Shown: positions 47,216 to 59,341 of the stretch, in pieces | How positions within the stretch are numbered: the stretch's first letter is position 1 | How the letters are laid out: each line of letters starts with the position of its first letter | Assembly: GCA_963995505.1 (NCBI GenBank) | Contig: OZ023199.1 | Coordinates: forward strand, 7,249,906 to 7,313,905 | DNA: 64,000 nucleotides | Direction: 5' to 3' | Source of the DNA: Hypericum androsaemum | Taxonomy: Eukaryota > Streptophyta > Magnoliopsida > Malpighiales > Hypericaceae | Translations under genes and position numbers: made by a program | Notes under the pieces: generated by a model | The model's database searches: none | What the model was told of the DNA's origin: nothing | Seen by the model: the letters and a program-made list of their open reading frames with translations, nothing else

Positions 47216-47929
47216 TGTATTATACCATTTTGTTATGCAGGTGGATCTATGTGAGATATTGATCAGGAGTTACTTGCAAGCCAAGTTATATTATATCTTT
47301 GAATGAGTATCTAGTCTGTAGTGATAGAGCTCATGCAAGAATGAAGTTGATAAATGAAGCAAGGTTTAGGGTGCTTCTCAACCTTGATTTTACAAACGTT
47401 ACTCCGAAGTAGATGAATGCATTATTTATGGAATTTCGTGGGAGTAAAAAATGATGTTGTACCTGTAGACTATATTCACAATAGGTATGGCACCATGATG
47501 GGTGATCTAGAGGTTTGTTTGGAGATAAAGTGATTCAAAAAGATGAAGAAAAAATTCTCTGAGTTCTTGAAAAGGTGCGGTATTCTAGAACTGCCTGACA
47601 AGAGGTGATATCTTCAGGTGAAATAGTTGAGGAATGTATTATTTTTGGATAAGAAGGTCCCTTATGTAGATTGGATAAAAAGGTTATATTTTGTATTGTA
47701 TTGGTGTCTTTTAGGGGCCCGGTCCTTCAGAGTTGGTCTCCGTCAAATACTTTCCTTACTTCGATCCTCTGACACATTCAAAAATGTACAATTGGTGCAA
47801 ATTGATCTCAAATAAGGGAGTTAAGGAGTTTACTAAGGTTTTCGAGTGTACCACTGACGGTGTGAAAATAGGAGGCAATATTAACCTGTTGTTGGAATAT
47901 ATCCAACAAAGAGAGATGATGTTTGATCG

Positions 47930-48080
47930 GGGAAATCCATCCAAACCTTGTGTGCAGCCCCGTCCTTCCAAACCTTGATCTGATCTTATGCACCCCTATC
48001 CTTCCAAACCTCGGCCTGATCCTGTCCAGCTCATCCTCTAATCTTGTCCAGCCCCTTCCTTCCAAACCTCGGTGGGCAGA
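47930..48080 (+). repeat. C-rich ~40-bp tandem repeat
   Basis: Four imperfect copies of a cgtccttccaaacct-gatc phrase occur within an exon-like part of the Ulp1-like locus. Translated in one frame they give a Pro/Ser/Lys repeat (PKPxxQPRPSKP). Confidence 0.65.
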
Positions 48081-48539
48081 CATGTCAAAAACAATGGCGA
48101 TTTCAGTGGTGTTTTTAAAGTTACAGTTTTTTTCCATTAGTACAATTTTTTACACTTAATTGCTTTTCTCATTGTAGCTGGTTGTAGAATTTGCCAAAGT
48201 CTAGCAAAAGATTGATGATTTGTACCAGCAGATTGATTATTGAAATTCTGTGAAATCTGATATTAAAAAAGCACTTGTTGCTAAGAAGGATTCCAAGGGC
48301 AAGGAAAAACAAGTTCATGAAGATAGGGGTGAAGATGAGGATAACGAAGGGGAAGAGGAGGATGTTGAAGAGCCTGTCTCTATTAAGTAGACAAAAATGG
48401 TGAAGACAAGGATAACGAAGAAGAAGAGGAAGAGGAGGGGGCACCGAGAGTCTAGTGTTTGTTCGGTGACTTGTTTTATTCCAAATAATGTTCAACATAA
48501 TGTCCCATGACATTTTTGACTTTTATATGTCTGGGTATT

Positions 48540-48730
48540 AGAACTTTATAGGACATGCCATTTTGACTTTGTATGTCATGCCATTAAAATTTTACGAAAC
48601 ATGCCATTTCGACTTTGTATGTTATGTCATTAAAACTTTACGAAACATGCCATTTCGACTTTGTATGCCATGCCATTGTAACATAACAGATCATACCAAT
48701 CAGACTTACTATGTCGTGCCATATTTTTGA
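48540..48730 (+). repeat. atgccattt minisatellite
   Basis: About seven units of 25-45 bases alternate atgccatt(t) with cgactttgtatg and aactttacgaaac phrases, a longer higher-order unit than in the other blocks. Confidence 0.75.
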
Positions 48731-49679
48731 TCCTGTAACATTCGAAGCAGCTGAGGAGGGATGATCGTGTTACAGGTGCTGAACAATTTTCCATTGTGGT
48801 TATTACCCATGATCTGGAGTATTACGATTCTGGTCCAGATTACACACCTAATGCAGAGTATAATTACGGTAATCAACTCGCCATTGTGCCTACTGCCGCC
48901 GATCCAGAGGATGGCCATTCTCAGCTGGTTTACATTCCAAATGGATGTTAGACTGATGTATCAAACACTGCTGCACATGCATTAGCATATTTATGTTCCC
49001 TGCATCATGAGGGGCCAGACGAAAATGTTGATGATGAATTTGAGGAAAAGAATGAACACAAAAAAGAGGAGGAAGAGGAAAATAAGGAAGAGGAAAAGGT
49101 GGAGTAGGAAGAAGAAAAAATGGAGGAGGAAGAGGGAATGGTGGAGGAGGAAGAAAAAGGTGAAGGGAGAGGAAAAGGAAGAAGAGGAAAAGGAGGAGGA
49201 GGAAGAAAAGGTAGTGGAAGAGGAAAAGGCCTCTTGTCATCCAAATTCACAACTCCAACACCATTGCAAGTTTTTTCAGGAAATGGCCTTGTCATCCAAA
49301 TTCACTGCTCCAACACCATTCCAAGTTTTTGAAGAAAAGTCTAGAGAAGAGGAATTGGTTGATGCTCCAACCAAACTTATAGATCATGGCAAGGAAGAGG
49401 TATGAAAGGCAGTTGGGGATGAGGTCAAGGAGAAAAAGGGTGACCCATCTTATCTTCCGGAATCAAACTTTCTTGTTCTATATTCTGTTGAAGATGAGGC
49501 AGATGCTAAAAAGAAGTCCATGGTTGATAAACAAAACACGTGGGGTTTGGGTGTAAGTGCGGAGGAGCTATAGGTAAACAAAACCAAGCGCACAAGGAAT
49601 GCGAGTAAGTTTACACCTTTTATATTCAGTGAGTTCTTTTTTTTGCATGTTTTGATTTTGATTTAAATGTTTTTTTTCT

Positions 49680-49770
49680 AGATAAGATGTCATGCCTTTT
49701 TTGTTGAAGTTGTCATGCCTTTTTGATTTAATTTTTCATGTCTTTTAAACATAATATGTTATGCCATTTT
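49680..49770 (+). repeat. atgcc-ttt minisatellite
   Basis: Four degenerate units occur between exon-like segments. A similar pair lies at 50020-50100. Confidence 0.6.
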
Positions 49771-51029
49771 TCCACAAAAGAGAGATTTTTGCATAGGAAG
49801 AGAATAAAAAATTGTTGTGTGATGACTTGGAAAATATACTTCCAAGAAACAGTTTAACGTCAAATTTTGATGATTGGTATCTGAAGACTGTTGTCAGAAA
49901 TTATCATAAAAATATTGGGAAGACTGATCGTGTGATCTTCCCAATTCTATCTCTGTGAGTATATCACTAGATATTCCAGTGCTTCTGTTCATATTCTATG
50001 ATTTCAACATAATTGGATATGCTAGTTCTTCTTTCTATACCATGCCATTTTAGATATACTGGTATTGCCAGTTCTTCTAACTATATCCTGTCTATTTTAT
50101 AATAATTTTTTTGCAGTTCGCATAGATGAAAAGTGACATCCTCCCGTTGGCCAAATGAATGCCTATCAGCTTGAAGTTCACAATAAAGACATTGTGGAGA
50201 TCATTTTAGGATCATTTGGATTTACCGTTGATTATCTTCAAAATATTCATATATTGTTTTTTTTCTTGGAAGTAATTGATGTGGTTAACAATTTTGAGTT
50301 GGTAATTTATACATATTTTTATGTTTTTTATTGCAGTGGATTTTTTCACGGCTGAACAATGAGCATTTCACTGTGTACATCAGTGACACAAAGTTGAAAG
50401 GATGTTTCATCCTTGACAGCCTCCCTGTCCCTACTAAAAAGATAAAAACTCGTGTGGAACAAGGAGAAAGATAATGGGGCTTATTGTTCTATTTATTAGA
50501 AATATGGAAGATGACATCAAGGATAAGGATTTAGCTAGGTTAGCCAACATTAAGGATTGACAGTGCAAGGTTTTACGAAAAGGTGTTCCGAAGAAAGATG
50601 AAAATTTTAGTTATGGTATTTTTGCCTGCCTCTTTAGTCAATACTACCGTCCTGAATGGTCAGAAGGTAAATTCGATCCCAGAGAGAGAGCAAATTGGAA
50701 GGACTCTGGATAACTTCAGAAAATCAGGAAGCAGATTTTTTGGATGTGGTAGTAGACACGAGTAACTTCTGCTTCCATGGATGTGGAAAAGACTAAAGAA
50801 TGGATAAAGGAATGGTGAAGAAGAAGAAGAAGACAATGGCTAAATGATGAATATGAGATCCCACTAACAATGGATGATTTTTGTAGATGCTTAGAAAGAT
50901 CTCCTCTTTTGTATAACAGTAAATTTTATGTTAACATGTTTATTCGTATCAGTAAGATAGTGGATTATTAGCAGGTGTTTCTGTGGATTTTGAATATGTG
51001 AATGGATCCCCCTTTTATTGCGTAACATT

Positions 51030-51115
51030 CATGCCATTTGATTTATTAGGTTATGCCCTTTGATATAACATGTCAGACCGTTTGATATAAAAGGTCATGC
51101 CATTTTCTTTTAGGA
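51030..51115 (+). repeat. atgccatttga minisatellite
   Basis: Four units of catgccatttgatataa-agg occur, interrupted immediately downstream by the solo LTR insertion. Confidence 0.75.
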
Positions 51116-51132
51116 TGAAACTTTTTAATAGT

Positions 51133-52726
51133 TGAAGAGTGGATTTTTGCGTCCACCTTGCAATAATAGGGAGTACCGGTGTAATGTCGAATCACAAGGA
51201 GCGGGTTTAAGACATCTCAAGTGAGTTGCAATTAAGATTAGGATGATTGGTGTTTTATGAGAGGTTTTATGTGAAGCAATCAATGACAAAGACTAAGTTG
51301 AAAGGGTATAAAGATAATTTAAAAGAAATTGGGCTAAGTACCCATCGTACATCCCTACGCGCTTGGTCTCTCTTGGGCTTTTATGTCCATGGTGGGCCTA
51401 GGTAAACTAAGATATGGCACTGCACGGCTAAGTTCATCACTCCACAAAGAAGGCATTAGGGGGGTCCTAGTAAGAATGTCACTCACACCCAATGTTGGTA
51501 AGTTCTCAACCTCACCTAGGTGTCCAGACTACCACCCTTGCCCTCCTAAATCTCACTCATTAACGCTCCACCTTTGGGCCAACTACATACTACCCTTCAC
51601 GACTAAGTCCATCCAATAATGTATAATCTAGCAGTTAGGCTTTTCCACGCTCTCCTTCACGGCTAAGTCCATCGAGTCATACTAAAATTGATTGGGAAGG
51701 ACTCTAGGTCATTGCTAGTGGTACTCGCCCCTAGGTTCCAATGGAGGTCCGTTACCAAACATATTACGCCCTCTAACTGCTACTAAAGGTTAAACCCAAT
51801 TGAAACCAAGTATTTCAGGGGCACTAAGGCACCCGACCTAAAAGCAAACTACTCACACATCATCATTTAATTAAAACAAGAATTCATGAAAGGGAACAAT
51901 GTCACAAGAGTGGAATTAAAATGAAGGGAAAGAGAATGCTCAATCATCATGACAAGTCGCTCGATCCTCTTCTGGCATCCACTCCTTGCTCCTTGAGCTC
52001 CTCCTCCAACTACTTAAAGACCCTAAGTTTATGTCTTTTGTTAAGGCTTACAAAATGAGGGGTTGAGGGGGGTATTTATCTAGAAGTCTCCCCTTCAATC
52101 CTAAAATAAGGCAAAAAATGTCAGAAAAGCCCTCAAAATGTCTACTTCTCCCAGGCAAAATTTGGTGAAAATTTCATCTGGTGTGAATTGCCCCCTCTGG
52201 CGAGCTGGGCTGGCAGGAAATTTCAGGACTTGGCACCGACCGATGGGTGCAAACTTCAGTCAGTAGCTTCCGCGCCATCCGATGGATGATTCTGCCATTC
52301 GGCGAGTTCTTCGTGAAAAACTCACTTTCTTTCACTTTGAATGCCACTCGGCAGGCGGGGGGCTTCATCCTGTGGCATACAGAGAGTTCAGAAAAATCCA
52401 GATGAAATCCTCCTGCCGTCTGTCAAGCCGATTGCCACTCGATGGGTTACTGCAGGAGACATGCTGACCGATGCAGATTTTACCATTTGGCAGTTGTAAC
52501 TTGGTTTTGGCTAGATATATTTTGGCCCGATTCTTCCAACGCTTGCCTCTTCTCACTTAATCCTTGCATCCCTGCAAAATCCTTCTAAAAAAGACACAAG
52601 ATAAAAGGGGGAAATCATTCTAGGCAACGGATCTAAGAATGGCTCAAAATAACTCAAAAAGAATCAAAAATGGGTCTAAATGACCTTAGAATGACGTGAT
52701 AAAGTGAGCATTTCTTACGCTCATCA
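51133..52726 (-). mobile_element. Solo LTR, Athila-like (1594 bp)
   Basis: The ends are TGAAGAGT (51133) and GCTCATCA (52726). The 5-base target duplication atagt lies at 51128-51132 and 52727-52731. The sequence on either side joins into a continuous match to 54800-54850, which is the empty-site version in the neighbouring duplicate. It is closely related to the LTR at 39443-41112. LTR-LTR recombination has removed the internal region. Confidence 0.93.
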
Positions 52727-52879
52727 ATAGTTTTATAGGCTTTGCAAGTAATGTGAAATTAATAACACATAGCCATTTACGATAAACGCGTTAACACGAA
52801 ATATATAACATTTTTTCATTACATGAACTGATGAATATGATAAAAAGTAAAGAAAAAGATGCTTTCATCTAGTAGTTGA

Positions 52880-53490
52880 ATCTTTCGCTGCGCATTGCTT
52901 GGAGGATAGTCTAGCCTCTTGAGTTCATTTGTAGGAGGGACAGCATAGTTCATAGCGTACATTGACAGCATACCTATCAATAACCCACCCTAAACTCCTG
53001 GGCAAGATTGGGCAGCCATGGTCAACATGGATATCAGCTAAAGCAGTACCGAGGATGTTCCTGTTGTTTCTCCAGTAACAATTGATCACCGTCAATATTT
53101 CACGTCGGCATGTCATTATCAGATCATCGTTGATCTTATTATGTGAAAATAGATCTAGACCATCTTGCCTCAATTCGTCCCCCAAACAAAGAAGTCCAAG
53201 CCCAAATACATAAATGGAATCGCGATGTCCCATATTAGTTGCTATCCTATTCTTTCAAACCCGTAGAACACAAATTGTTAACTGTCAAACATGTTTTCAA
53301 GGCCATAAATGAATATGACATATTTGTTTCCTGCTTTCAGAGAAGTTGTGAAGAACTCCAACTTGTTCTTTGCCGCTACCTGCATTGCCTTGCGTGTGTA
53401 TATGGCATTGTAAAAAGATCAGGTACTGAGTATTCTGCGCCATGAGCCATTATTTTTAGATGAATTTCTTGAGGGAGGTATTACAAATTG
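52880..53490 (-). pseudogene. F-box protein pseudogene, copy one
   Basis: On the minus strand, MAHGAEYSVPDLF (F-box part) lies near 53440, followed by FTTSLKAGNKYVIFIYGLEN, then MGHRDSIYVFGLGLLCLGDE and CRREILTVINCYWRNNRN. The layout matches the copy at 54971-55620. Frameshifts occur near 53425 and 53250, with a stop between. It lies in a duplicated unit of about 0.9 kb (52730-53640). Confidence 0.65.
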
Positions 53491-53639
53491 GCCATATCAA
53501 AGGAAGTGAATTCCTAAAAGAAAGAATAAGAATAACAGGCTTTAGGGTTATTGTCGTGAGAATAAGAATATTATCTACTTGAATATACTAATATATATAA
53601 CTCAAGCTAGGGCAGTAAAATCCAAACCCTAATGCTGGG

Positions 53640-54160
53640 AATAACATCAACAACAATAACAAGAAATTTAATAACAACACGAAGAACTGAAAGAGAAGAA
53701 CCTGAAAAAGGACCAGCGTAGGATGGAGATTCCCAAGTCCCCCTTCGAAAACCCGGCCAGGGAATGGAAAAATGTAAAACTGAACTTGACCTGACGAAGT
53801 CGAGGAAGTACTACCACCAAAAAAAGTTTAATAATAGTGAGATCGACCATTTTAGTGAAAGACTCAATCTTTTTGGATTCCAGTAATAAATATTTTTCTC
53901 TAAATTAGTGTAAATAAATCACTTCGGTCAGTAAAGGGGAGATGAAACAAATCTTGTTTTTGTATCATTTCTTCTAGGGCAAATCTTGTGGGGTAATTTT
54001 ATTGCACTGTCCTTTCGCATTATTGTCCCTGCCTTTAATGCTTGACAGATTTATTCCTTTTTCCTATAGATTTTGTAGTTTGACATGATTGGTGATATTC
54101 ATTACTTATGTAGACTTGTGCCAGTATTGAAAGCTCATGTCTTTTATTAATAATAATGAC
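53640..54160. other. Intergenic; no gene recognised
   Basis: Short frames only (for example 53668-53850 on minus, which covers non-conserved flank). AT-rich; nothing further is supported. Confidence 0.5.
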
Positions 54161-54835
54161 GGGTTAAATGGTAATGTCATGCCATTTGATTGATCTGCCA
54201 GGTCTATTGGGAAGTTATTAGTTTTGTAATAACATTTTTGTTACATTGACACAATAACTAATTGAAAAAGACATCAAACTAGTTGAATGTCCCGGTTACT
54301 AGTGCTCAGAGAAAGAGAAAAGTCTCACAAGTTCACTTCAATGGTAATGTCTTTTCCAAATTGCTCGGATGATTAGTAGATGTTTCTGTGCCTTTTGGAA
54401 TTTTTAAATGGATACCTTTTTTGTAACAGGGTATGTCATTTGATATAACTGGTCAAGCTTTTTAATATAAAATCGTATCATATTCAGGTTAACATGAAGA
54501 TATAACAGGGTATGATTTGATATAATTAGTAATTTTGTTGATATAACTGGTGATGTCATTTGATATAATAGATCATGCCCTTTGGTATAACTGGTAATGC
54601 TCTTTTATATAACTGGTCATGCCCTTTGATATAACTGGTCATGCCATTTGATATAATAGGGCATGTCCTTTTAATATATAATAGGTACTTTTTTCAATAG
54701 AAGTGTTCTCGTACTTGATTTTGCTTTATTTCCATAAAATTCATGACATGTGCACATATTATATCATGCCCTTTGATATATAAGATATTGGCATTTGATA
54801 TTATACGTCTTGCCATTTTCTCATCGGAGGAAACT
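54160..54835 (+). repeat. atgccatttgatataac minisatellite, largest block
   Basis: The clearest units (54420-54680) repeat (g)gtcatgcc(a/c)tttgatataact every 20-22 bases. 54340-54430 also matches the flank of both Ulp1-like segments (gattattagtagatgtttctgtg), so this block is a third copy of that 3' flank. Confidence 0.8.
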
Positions 54836-54970
54836 TTTATATAGTTTGCAGGCTTGGAAGTAATGAGAAAATTGATAATATGCCATATACCATAAACTGG
54901 TTAACACAAAATACATAATATTTTTTTATTACATGAACATAATAAAAAGTTAACTAAAAGATGTCATCAT

Positions 54971-55620
54971 TTATTCTTTCAATGCTCCGCTACGCATTGC
55001 TTGGAGGAATAGCCTGGCCTCTTGAGTCCATTTGCAAGAGGGGCACCCTAAGTCCCAGGGCAAGATTGGGCAACCATGGTCAAAATATTTATCATCTAGA
55101 CCAATCCCTAAGATGTTTCTGTTGTTTCTCCAATTACGATCGATCGTCGTTAATGTTTCACGTCGGCATGTCTTTCTCAGATCATCGTTGGTCAGATTGT
55201 GCTCAAGACAATCTAGAGCCTCCTCCCTCCATTCATCCTCCAAACAAACAAGTCCAAGACCGTACACATAAACAGAACTGAGATGTCCCATATTGGCATC
55301 ATGCCCTATTTGTTCAAACCCACACAACACCATCACTTCTTGTGAATCATCAAACAATTTTTCAAGGCCGTAAATTAATAGGGCAACTTTGTTCCCCTCT
55401 TACAACCAAGTGGTGAAGAACTCCAAATGTACCACTATCCACTATTTCTAAATCCAGCGCTCAGGTTAGCATGTTTGTAATTCACCTTTCCTCTGCAGCT
55501 GCATTTATTGACTTACATGTGAAGATGGCATCGTAAAGATCAGGAACTGAATATTCTGCAACACGAGCCATTATTTTTGAAAGAATTTTTTGAGGGATGT
55601 CTTGCAAATTTTCCACAGTA
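54971..55620 (-). pseudogene. F-box protein pseudogene, copy two
   Basis: The minus frame starts VENLQDIPQKILSKIMARVA, EYSVPDLYDAIFTCKSINAA, an F-box, then reaches a TGA near 55490. After a ~60-base gap, HLEFFTTWL, stop (TAA), EGNKVALLIYGLEKL follows, then the long open part MGHLSSVYVYGLGLVCLEDE, CRRETLTTIDRNWRNNRNIL and CPSCKWTQEARLFLQAM. The F-box plus Sel1-like repeat plus C-x2-C-x-W-x-x-E ending is what I recall for the plant-specific At1g67623/At2g35280 F-box family (SCF ubiquitin ligase adaptors). The stops and shift make it non-functional. Confidence 0.7.
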
Positions 55621-55870
55621 AAGGGCAATTGTGGATCCTAAATAAAAAGAATAAGAATAACAGGCTTCAGGGTATTTTCGTGAGAATAAGAATATCATTA
55701 TATGCATGGAGTGACAACAGGAATAATGTCATTATATATAATACTCAAGAGGCGCCAATTTTTTGTCTTTCATGCTAAAAGACGCCATTTCCATTTGAAA
55801 ATACATGTTTTTCAACTTTTTTGTGTAATGAAATGTATAAACAAAGGACTTCAATGCTCTATATCTTGAT

Positions 55871-56485
55871 CAATGTTTTTAAAACCGACCCAGAAGGTAA
55901 CCCGAAATTCTCAAAAAATTTTGTTCGACCAGTCTGACCGGTTGGACTGCCAGTCCGACCGAAACTTCTATTATATATTAATATTATTAAATAATATTTG
56001 ATAAATTTAATTTAGATTAAAAAAACATAAAATACCAAATAATTTTACATATTTAGCAACTTTGTTATACAATTTATCCAAATAAAGTCTTCAAACATGA
56101 ATTAAACAAGTCTAGAAGTACAAGAAGATGATTATACAAGTTTTCTTGTTCGACATATTAGTCCAATTCATTTAACTTAGTTGACATATTATTGAAAATT
56201 GTTAAAAGTATAAGTTTGTTGTGATTCAAAAGTGATATATACACTCCAAGAATGGAAGTTGAGGTTTTGTTTCTTAATTAAATTCGATAAAATAGAAAAA
56301 ATAAACACAAATTTTTATAATCCGGGCGAACCGGTTCACCCAGAAGTACCTGACCTAACGGTCCGATCGGATTTTGGCCGGTCAAACTGCATTCTGGGTT
56401 TTATGTAAAAATTGACATGGATTTGGTCCCGTGTAGTAGTCTGACCGGTCCGACCATCGATCAGACTGCGGTGTTTAAAACATTG
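55871..56485. mobile_element. hAT-type MITE (615 bp)
   Basis: The terminal inverted repeats are caatgtttttaaaacc and caatgttttaaacacc. The 8-bp duplication atcttgat lies at 55863-55870 and 56486-56493. Subterminal gaccggt and gtccgacc motifs match the element at 19787-21200. Non-coding; an internal 70-codon minus frame is an artefact of the palindromic ends. Confidence 0.88.
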
Positions 56486-56493
56486 ATCTTGAT

Positions 56494-57600
56494 AAATATT
56501 TTTGAAAGTAGCGAAAGAAAGCAAGCCAAAATAGAAAAGGATATACAACTAGTGTGTGACTAGCATGTTCCAGTATGTAGCATTGGCATACGTTATAATA
56601 TAAATTGGCATACATGCCAATATGATAATATTACCTTAACTGTAAAGAACACTATAGCTAAGGAAATATGCGAGGCATGCACCTGGAAAAGTTTGGGGGA
56701 AAATTTTTAAGTGTGTTGTCAAATAGCCAAAGTTTCCCTTTTATACCTATTTTTAGTCCATGTGGAGATGAGCTAAATCTAGAGTGAATCATTACTTCTT
56801 CGATAAAATATTTTTGTAAAAATGATGGCGGGTTCGCTTCTATAACATATCATGTTGTGCCAGTTCGATTGATCTGGCAGTTCTTTTTCTGAGGTTATTT
56901 ATGATGGGTATGCGCCACAGATTTTGTCTGCTAGGACTGAAAGGTCATGCCTTTTCGATTGGTTTGCCAACTCTGAAAGATCATGCCATGTAAAAATCCT
57001 TTTGTAGCCCTACTTTAATGGTAATGCAATTGTGGTAAATCATCTGATGCCATTTAATTAAAGAAACAATAACTCTAGTTATACCAACGACATACCAGCA
57101 TTTACATTAAATCAGAGGAGATTAAAATATCCTACTTTTTTGTTATTACTGGTAATGCTAGTTTATGATAACTGTTGATGCCAGTTCATTAATTTAATAC
57201 TGACCTTACAACTGAAGTAATAATTGCTATATTTCTTCTTTTTTTACAATTCTGATGGTACATCATTTAAGTCTATACCTATATTATTTGTTTTAATTCT
57301 GTATCATGCTCTTGTTATCTCTCTTCCGATCTCATTTGCACTCTTCATTCTCTTTTTCATCTTCCTCGGATTATTTCTCGTCTTTATAGTTAGTTGAGAT
57401 GTTGATGGATCAAAATGAGCTTTGATGGTTCTTTTGTATCTTTTACATTGCAACATTTTTAGAATGTCAATAATGAAACAATTGTAGATAATATTTTATC
57501 AATAATAATGAGTTTAAGATTAATCTTGTTACCTAAGTTGAATTCATGTCTCACTTGATTAATGTGGTCTTGACGAATTTTTTTTCTTTCTAGGATCCGG
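56494..57600. other. Intergenic with scattered atgcc motifs
   Basis: Loose copies of the minisatellite core lie at 56585-56625, 56825-57000 and 57160-57190. No gene is recognised in this stretch. Confidence 0.5.
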
Positions 57601-57747
57601 TGCAGCCTCATCTGACAATTGTATCAATTGGCATGAATAATAATTAAAGATTTGTCTATAATTACTTTCTGGCACCTTTTTATATCTAATTCGGAAGACT
57701 CCAGTCTATCATTAGCATTTACTATCCACCTTTTCATGATATAATGC

Positions 57748-58335
57748 TCAGGCGAACTCTTTTTCATCCAGGGAAGTCAAAATATCCATCACCTTTAGTA
57801 TGTGTCTACAAAATAACCCAAGCATTTCGTATAGGCAGAATGAGCATAACATTAACATTTTTTCCTTCTGAATAAGAACCATTCTCTCATCGAGGTTAAT
57901 AGTATCATCTTTATCTGAACACTTATACATGTTGTACTAAACGGTGCCATTTGCAAAAATGTTAGTAATAATATATCAAATAAAAGGGCATGTACTGAAT
58001 TACAAAATGGCATTTAATATTTTGTTCAAATGACATGGTAGCATCAATGTAATGGCAGAAAATGTTATAACATTTTTATTGTATGCCAACAATGTCTTTA
58101 TATATAGTTTTTTTGAGCTTGAGACAATTGTGTTACATGTGAGGTTGTTGTTGTACATTATTTTCTGCATTCGGTATCCAATAGATGTTGGATATTGCTC
58201 CTGAAATTTTTCAAACATGGCATGTGTAAAAACTTCTGTAGAATGAACCAATGAGCTCGATATAAAGTTGTTGCTTGGTCTGAACTCCTTGGATTCATAG
58301 TCTGCCCGAGCCTCGACATTTCTTCTTTTTTCCAA
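57748..58335 (-). pseudogene. FAR1/FHY3-related transposase-derived fragment
   Basis: The minus frame 58335-58000 reads EARADYESKEFRP, SSSLVHSTEVFTHAMFEKFQ and EQYPTSIGYR, the region just before the SWIM domain in FAR1-related proteins. After a stop at about 58000, the SWIM zinc finger appears at about 57845-57775 (CSFCLYEMLGLFCRHILKVM: C-x2-C, C-x-H). FAR1 relatives are transcription factors derived from Mutator-type transposases. The DNA-binding N-terminus and transposase-like core are absent, so this is a remnant of a gene or of a MULE. Confidence 0.75.
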
Positions 58336-58369
58336 CAGGTTGTTAAAATACGTGAAGAATTCTACAAGG

Positions 58370-58560
58370 TTGTAGGCAGGTTGTAGATGGACTTTAAATC
58401 TGATCAGACTGTCTGGTCTGATTAAGAAAAATTGACTAACCTACCTGGTCCAACCAGATTTTGTCCGGTTGATAAGGTTGGCGTTCTAACCACCTTTTTC
58501 AGGCCCAATTTTGAGTTTGATTTACGGTCCGATCGGTCAGACTCATTTTAAAAAACTATG
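58370..58560. mobile_element. Short inverted-repeat element remnant
   Basis: Subterminal gatcagactgtctggtc and ggtccgatcggtcagac motifs and a ctttaaat/ttttaaaa edge resemble the hAT-like elements at 19787 and 55871. It interrupts the upstream side of the FAR1-like fragment. Ends are too degraded for a target duplication. Confidence 0.5.
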
Positions 58561-59069
58561 ACAAAAGTGGAGGTGACCCATTTTAATATTTTTAACGGTT
58601 CAAGAAAAGGGACACAGAAAAGTTAATAGGAGTAGACGAAAGGTCAAATTCATTGAATTCTCACATTTTTTCCCCCCATAACTCATACGGAATGTTCATT
58701 CATTAAGAAAATGATAGTGAACAATAGTTTCCAATAATTAAAAAGTTACACTGTACGTTCTATTTAAAAAAGTTTATACACATTGGAGAAATTATTGTTA
58801 AATGATACATTTGCACGATGGAAAATACCTTACATTAATAAAAAAATTGATAGCCATAGAAAACATGTGGGCTCATATTCAACTAATTAATCTCTCTAGC
58901 ACCTCAATCAAAAAGGAGCACCAAGATGAAAATTGATCCAACTCAATGTCATAATAAGACAAAATATACTGTCTTCAATTACTACAAATCAAATGTTAAC
59001 TATTTACTACAAGTTATGCATAGCGTAACACCAAGTTGTTTATTTTTCTGATGAGTAAATTAATGACTG

Positions 59070-59071
<2 letters not shown>

Positions 59072-59101
<30 letters not shown>
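59072..59101. repeat. (TA)n microsatellite
   Basis: About 15 uninterrupted TA dinucleotides. Confidence 0.9.
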
Positions 59102-59104
<3 letters not shown>

Positions 59105-59240
59105 CCATTGTATTGAGTAAGAGGTTATAGCCATAGGCTTTTGTTAAAAACTCATCATTGCAAAACCTCGTGAGAAAAACTCGTGACGGGGAAAAAGAGT
59201 ATCCAAGATTAGTATCGTACTTTAATTCCACACCAAGTTG

Positions 59241-59246
59241 TTTATT
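59241..59246 (-). terminator. Polyadenylation signal of the receptor kinase
   Basis: AATAAA on the minus strand lies about 95 bases after the stop codon. A second lies at 59039-59044. Confidence 0.5.
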
Positions 59247-59341
59247 GAAAAATTAACATAAGCTCAAATACCAAAATGAACTTTTACAATGACAAAAAGA
59301 GAAATGTGTCTCACTCTCACCTATGTCTAACTTTTCCAGAA

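Larger units (their letters stand above)
47222..51020 (+). pseudogene. Decayed intron-rich Ulp1-like protease locus
   Basis: Exon-like pieces are separated by AT-rich, minisatellite-bearing introns with plausible ag ends (47240, 50117, 50336). An early piece (RFRVLLNLDFTNVTPK) resembles the N-terminal segment of plant Ulp1-like transposon-linked proteins. The middle (48181-48391) is a Lys/Glu-rich coiled region. 49007-49405 is almost pure KE/EEE/GRGK repeat, then QLQHHCKFFQEM-like duplicated phrases. The end (50336-50870) gives NNEHFTVYISDTKLKGCFIL, DSLPVPTKK and FACLFSQYYRPEW, with His kept but Cys replaced by Tyr. Many stops occur. No transposase or inverted ends were found nearby. The family call rests on the last exons. 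Confidence 0.45.
58561..59341. other. Intergenic downstream of the receptor kinase
   Basis: AT-rich and non-coding. The 16-base phrase caccaagttgtttatt occurs at 59030-59045 and 59231-59246, bracketing the (TA)n run. Confidence 0.6.

Noticed and set aside
49007..49405. Lys/Glu-rich frame as a stand-alone gene
   Set aside because: Almost entirely purine repeat, with stops in the alternative frames. It is better explained as a simple-repeat part of the decayed Ulp1-like locus.
56336..56548. Minus-strand 70-codon frame at the MITE edge
   Set aside because: It is generated by the palindromic MITE end and crosses the target duplication.
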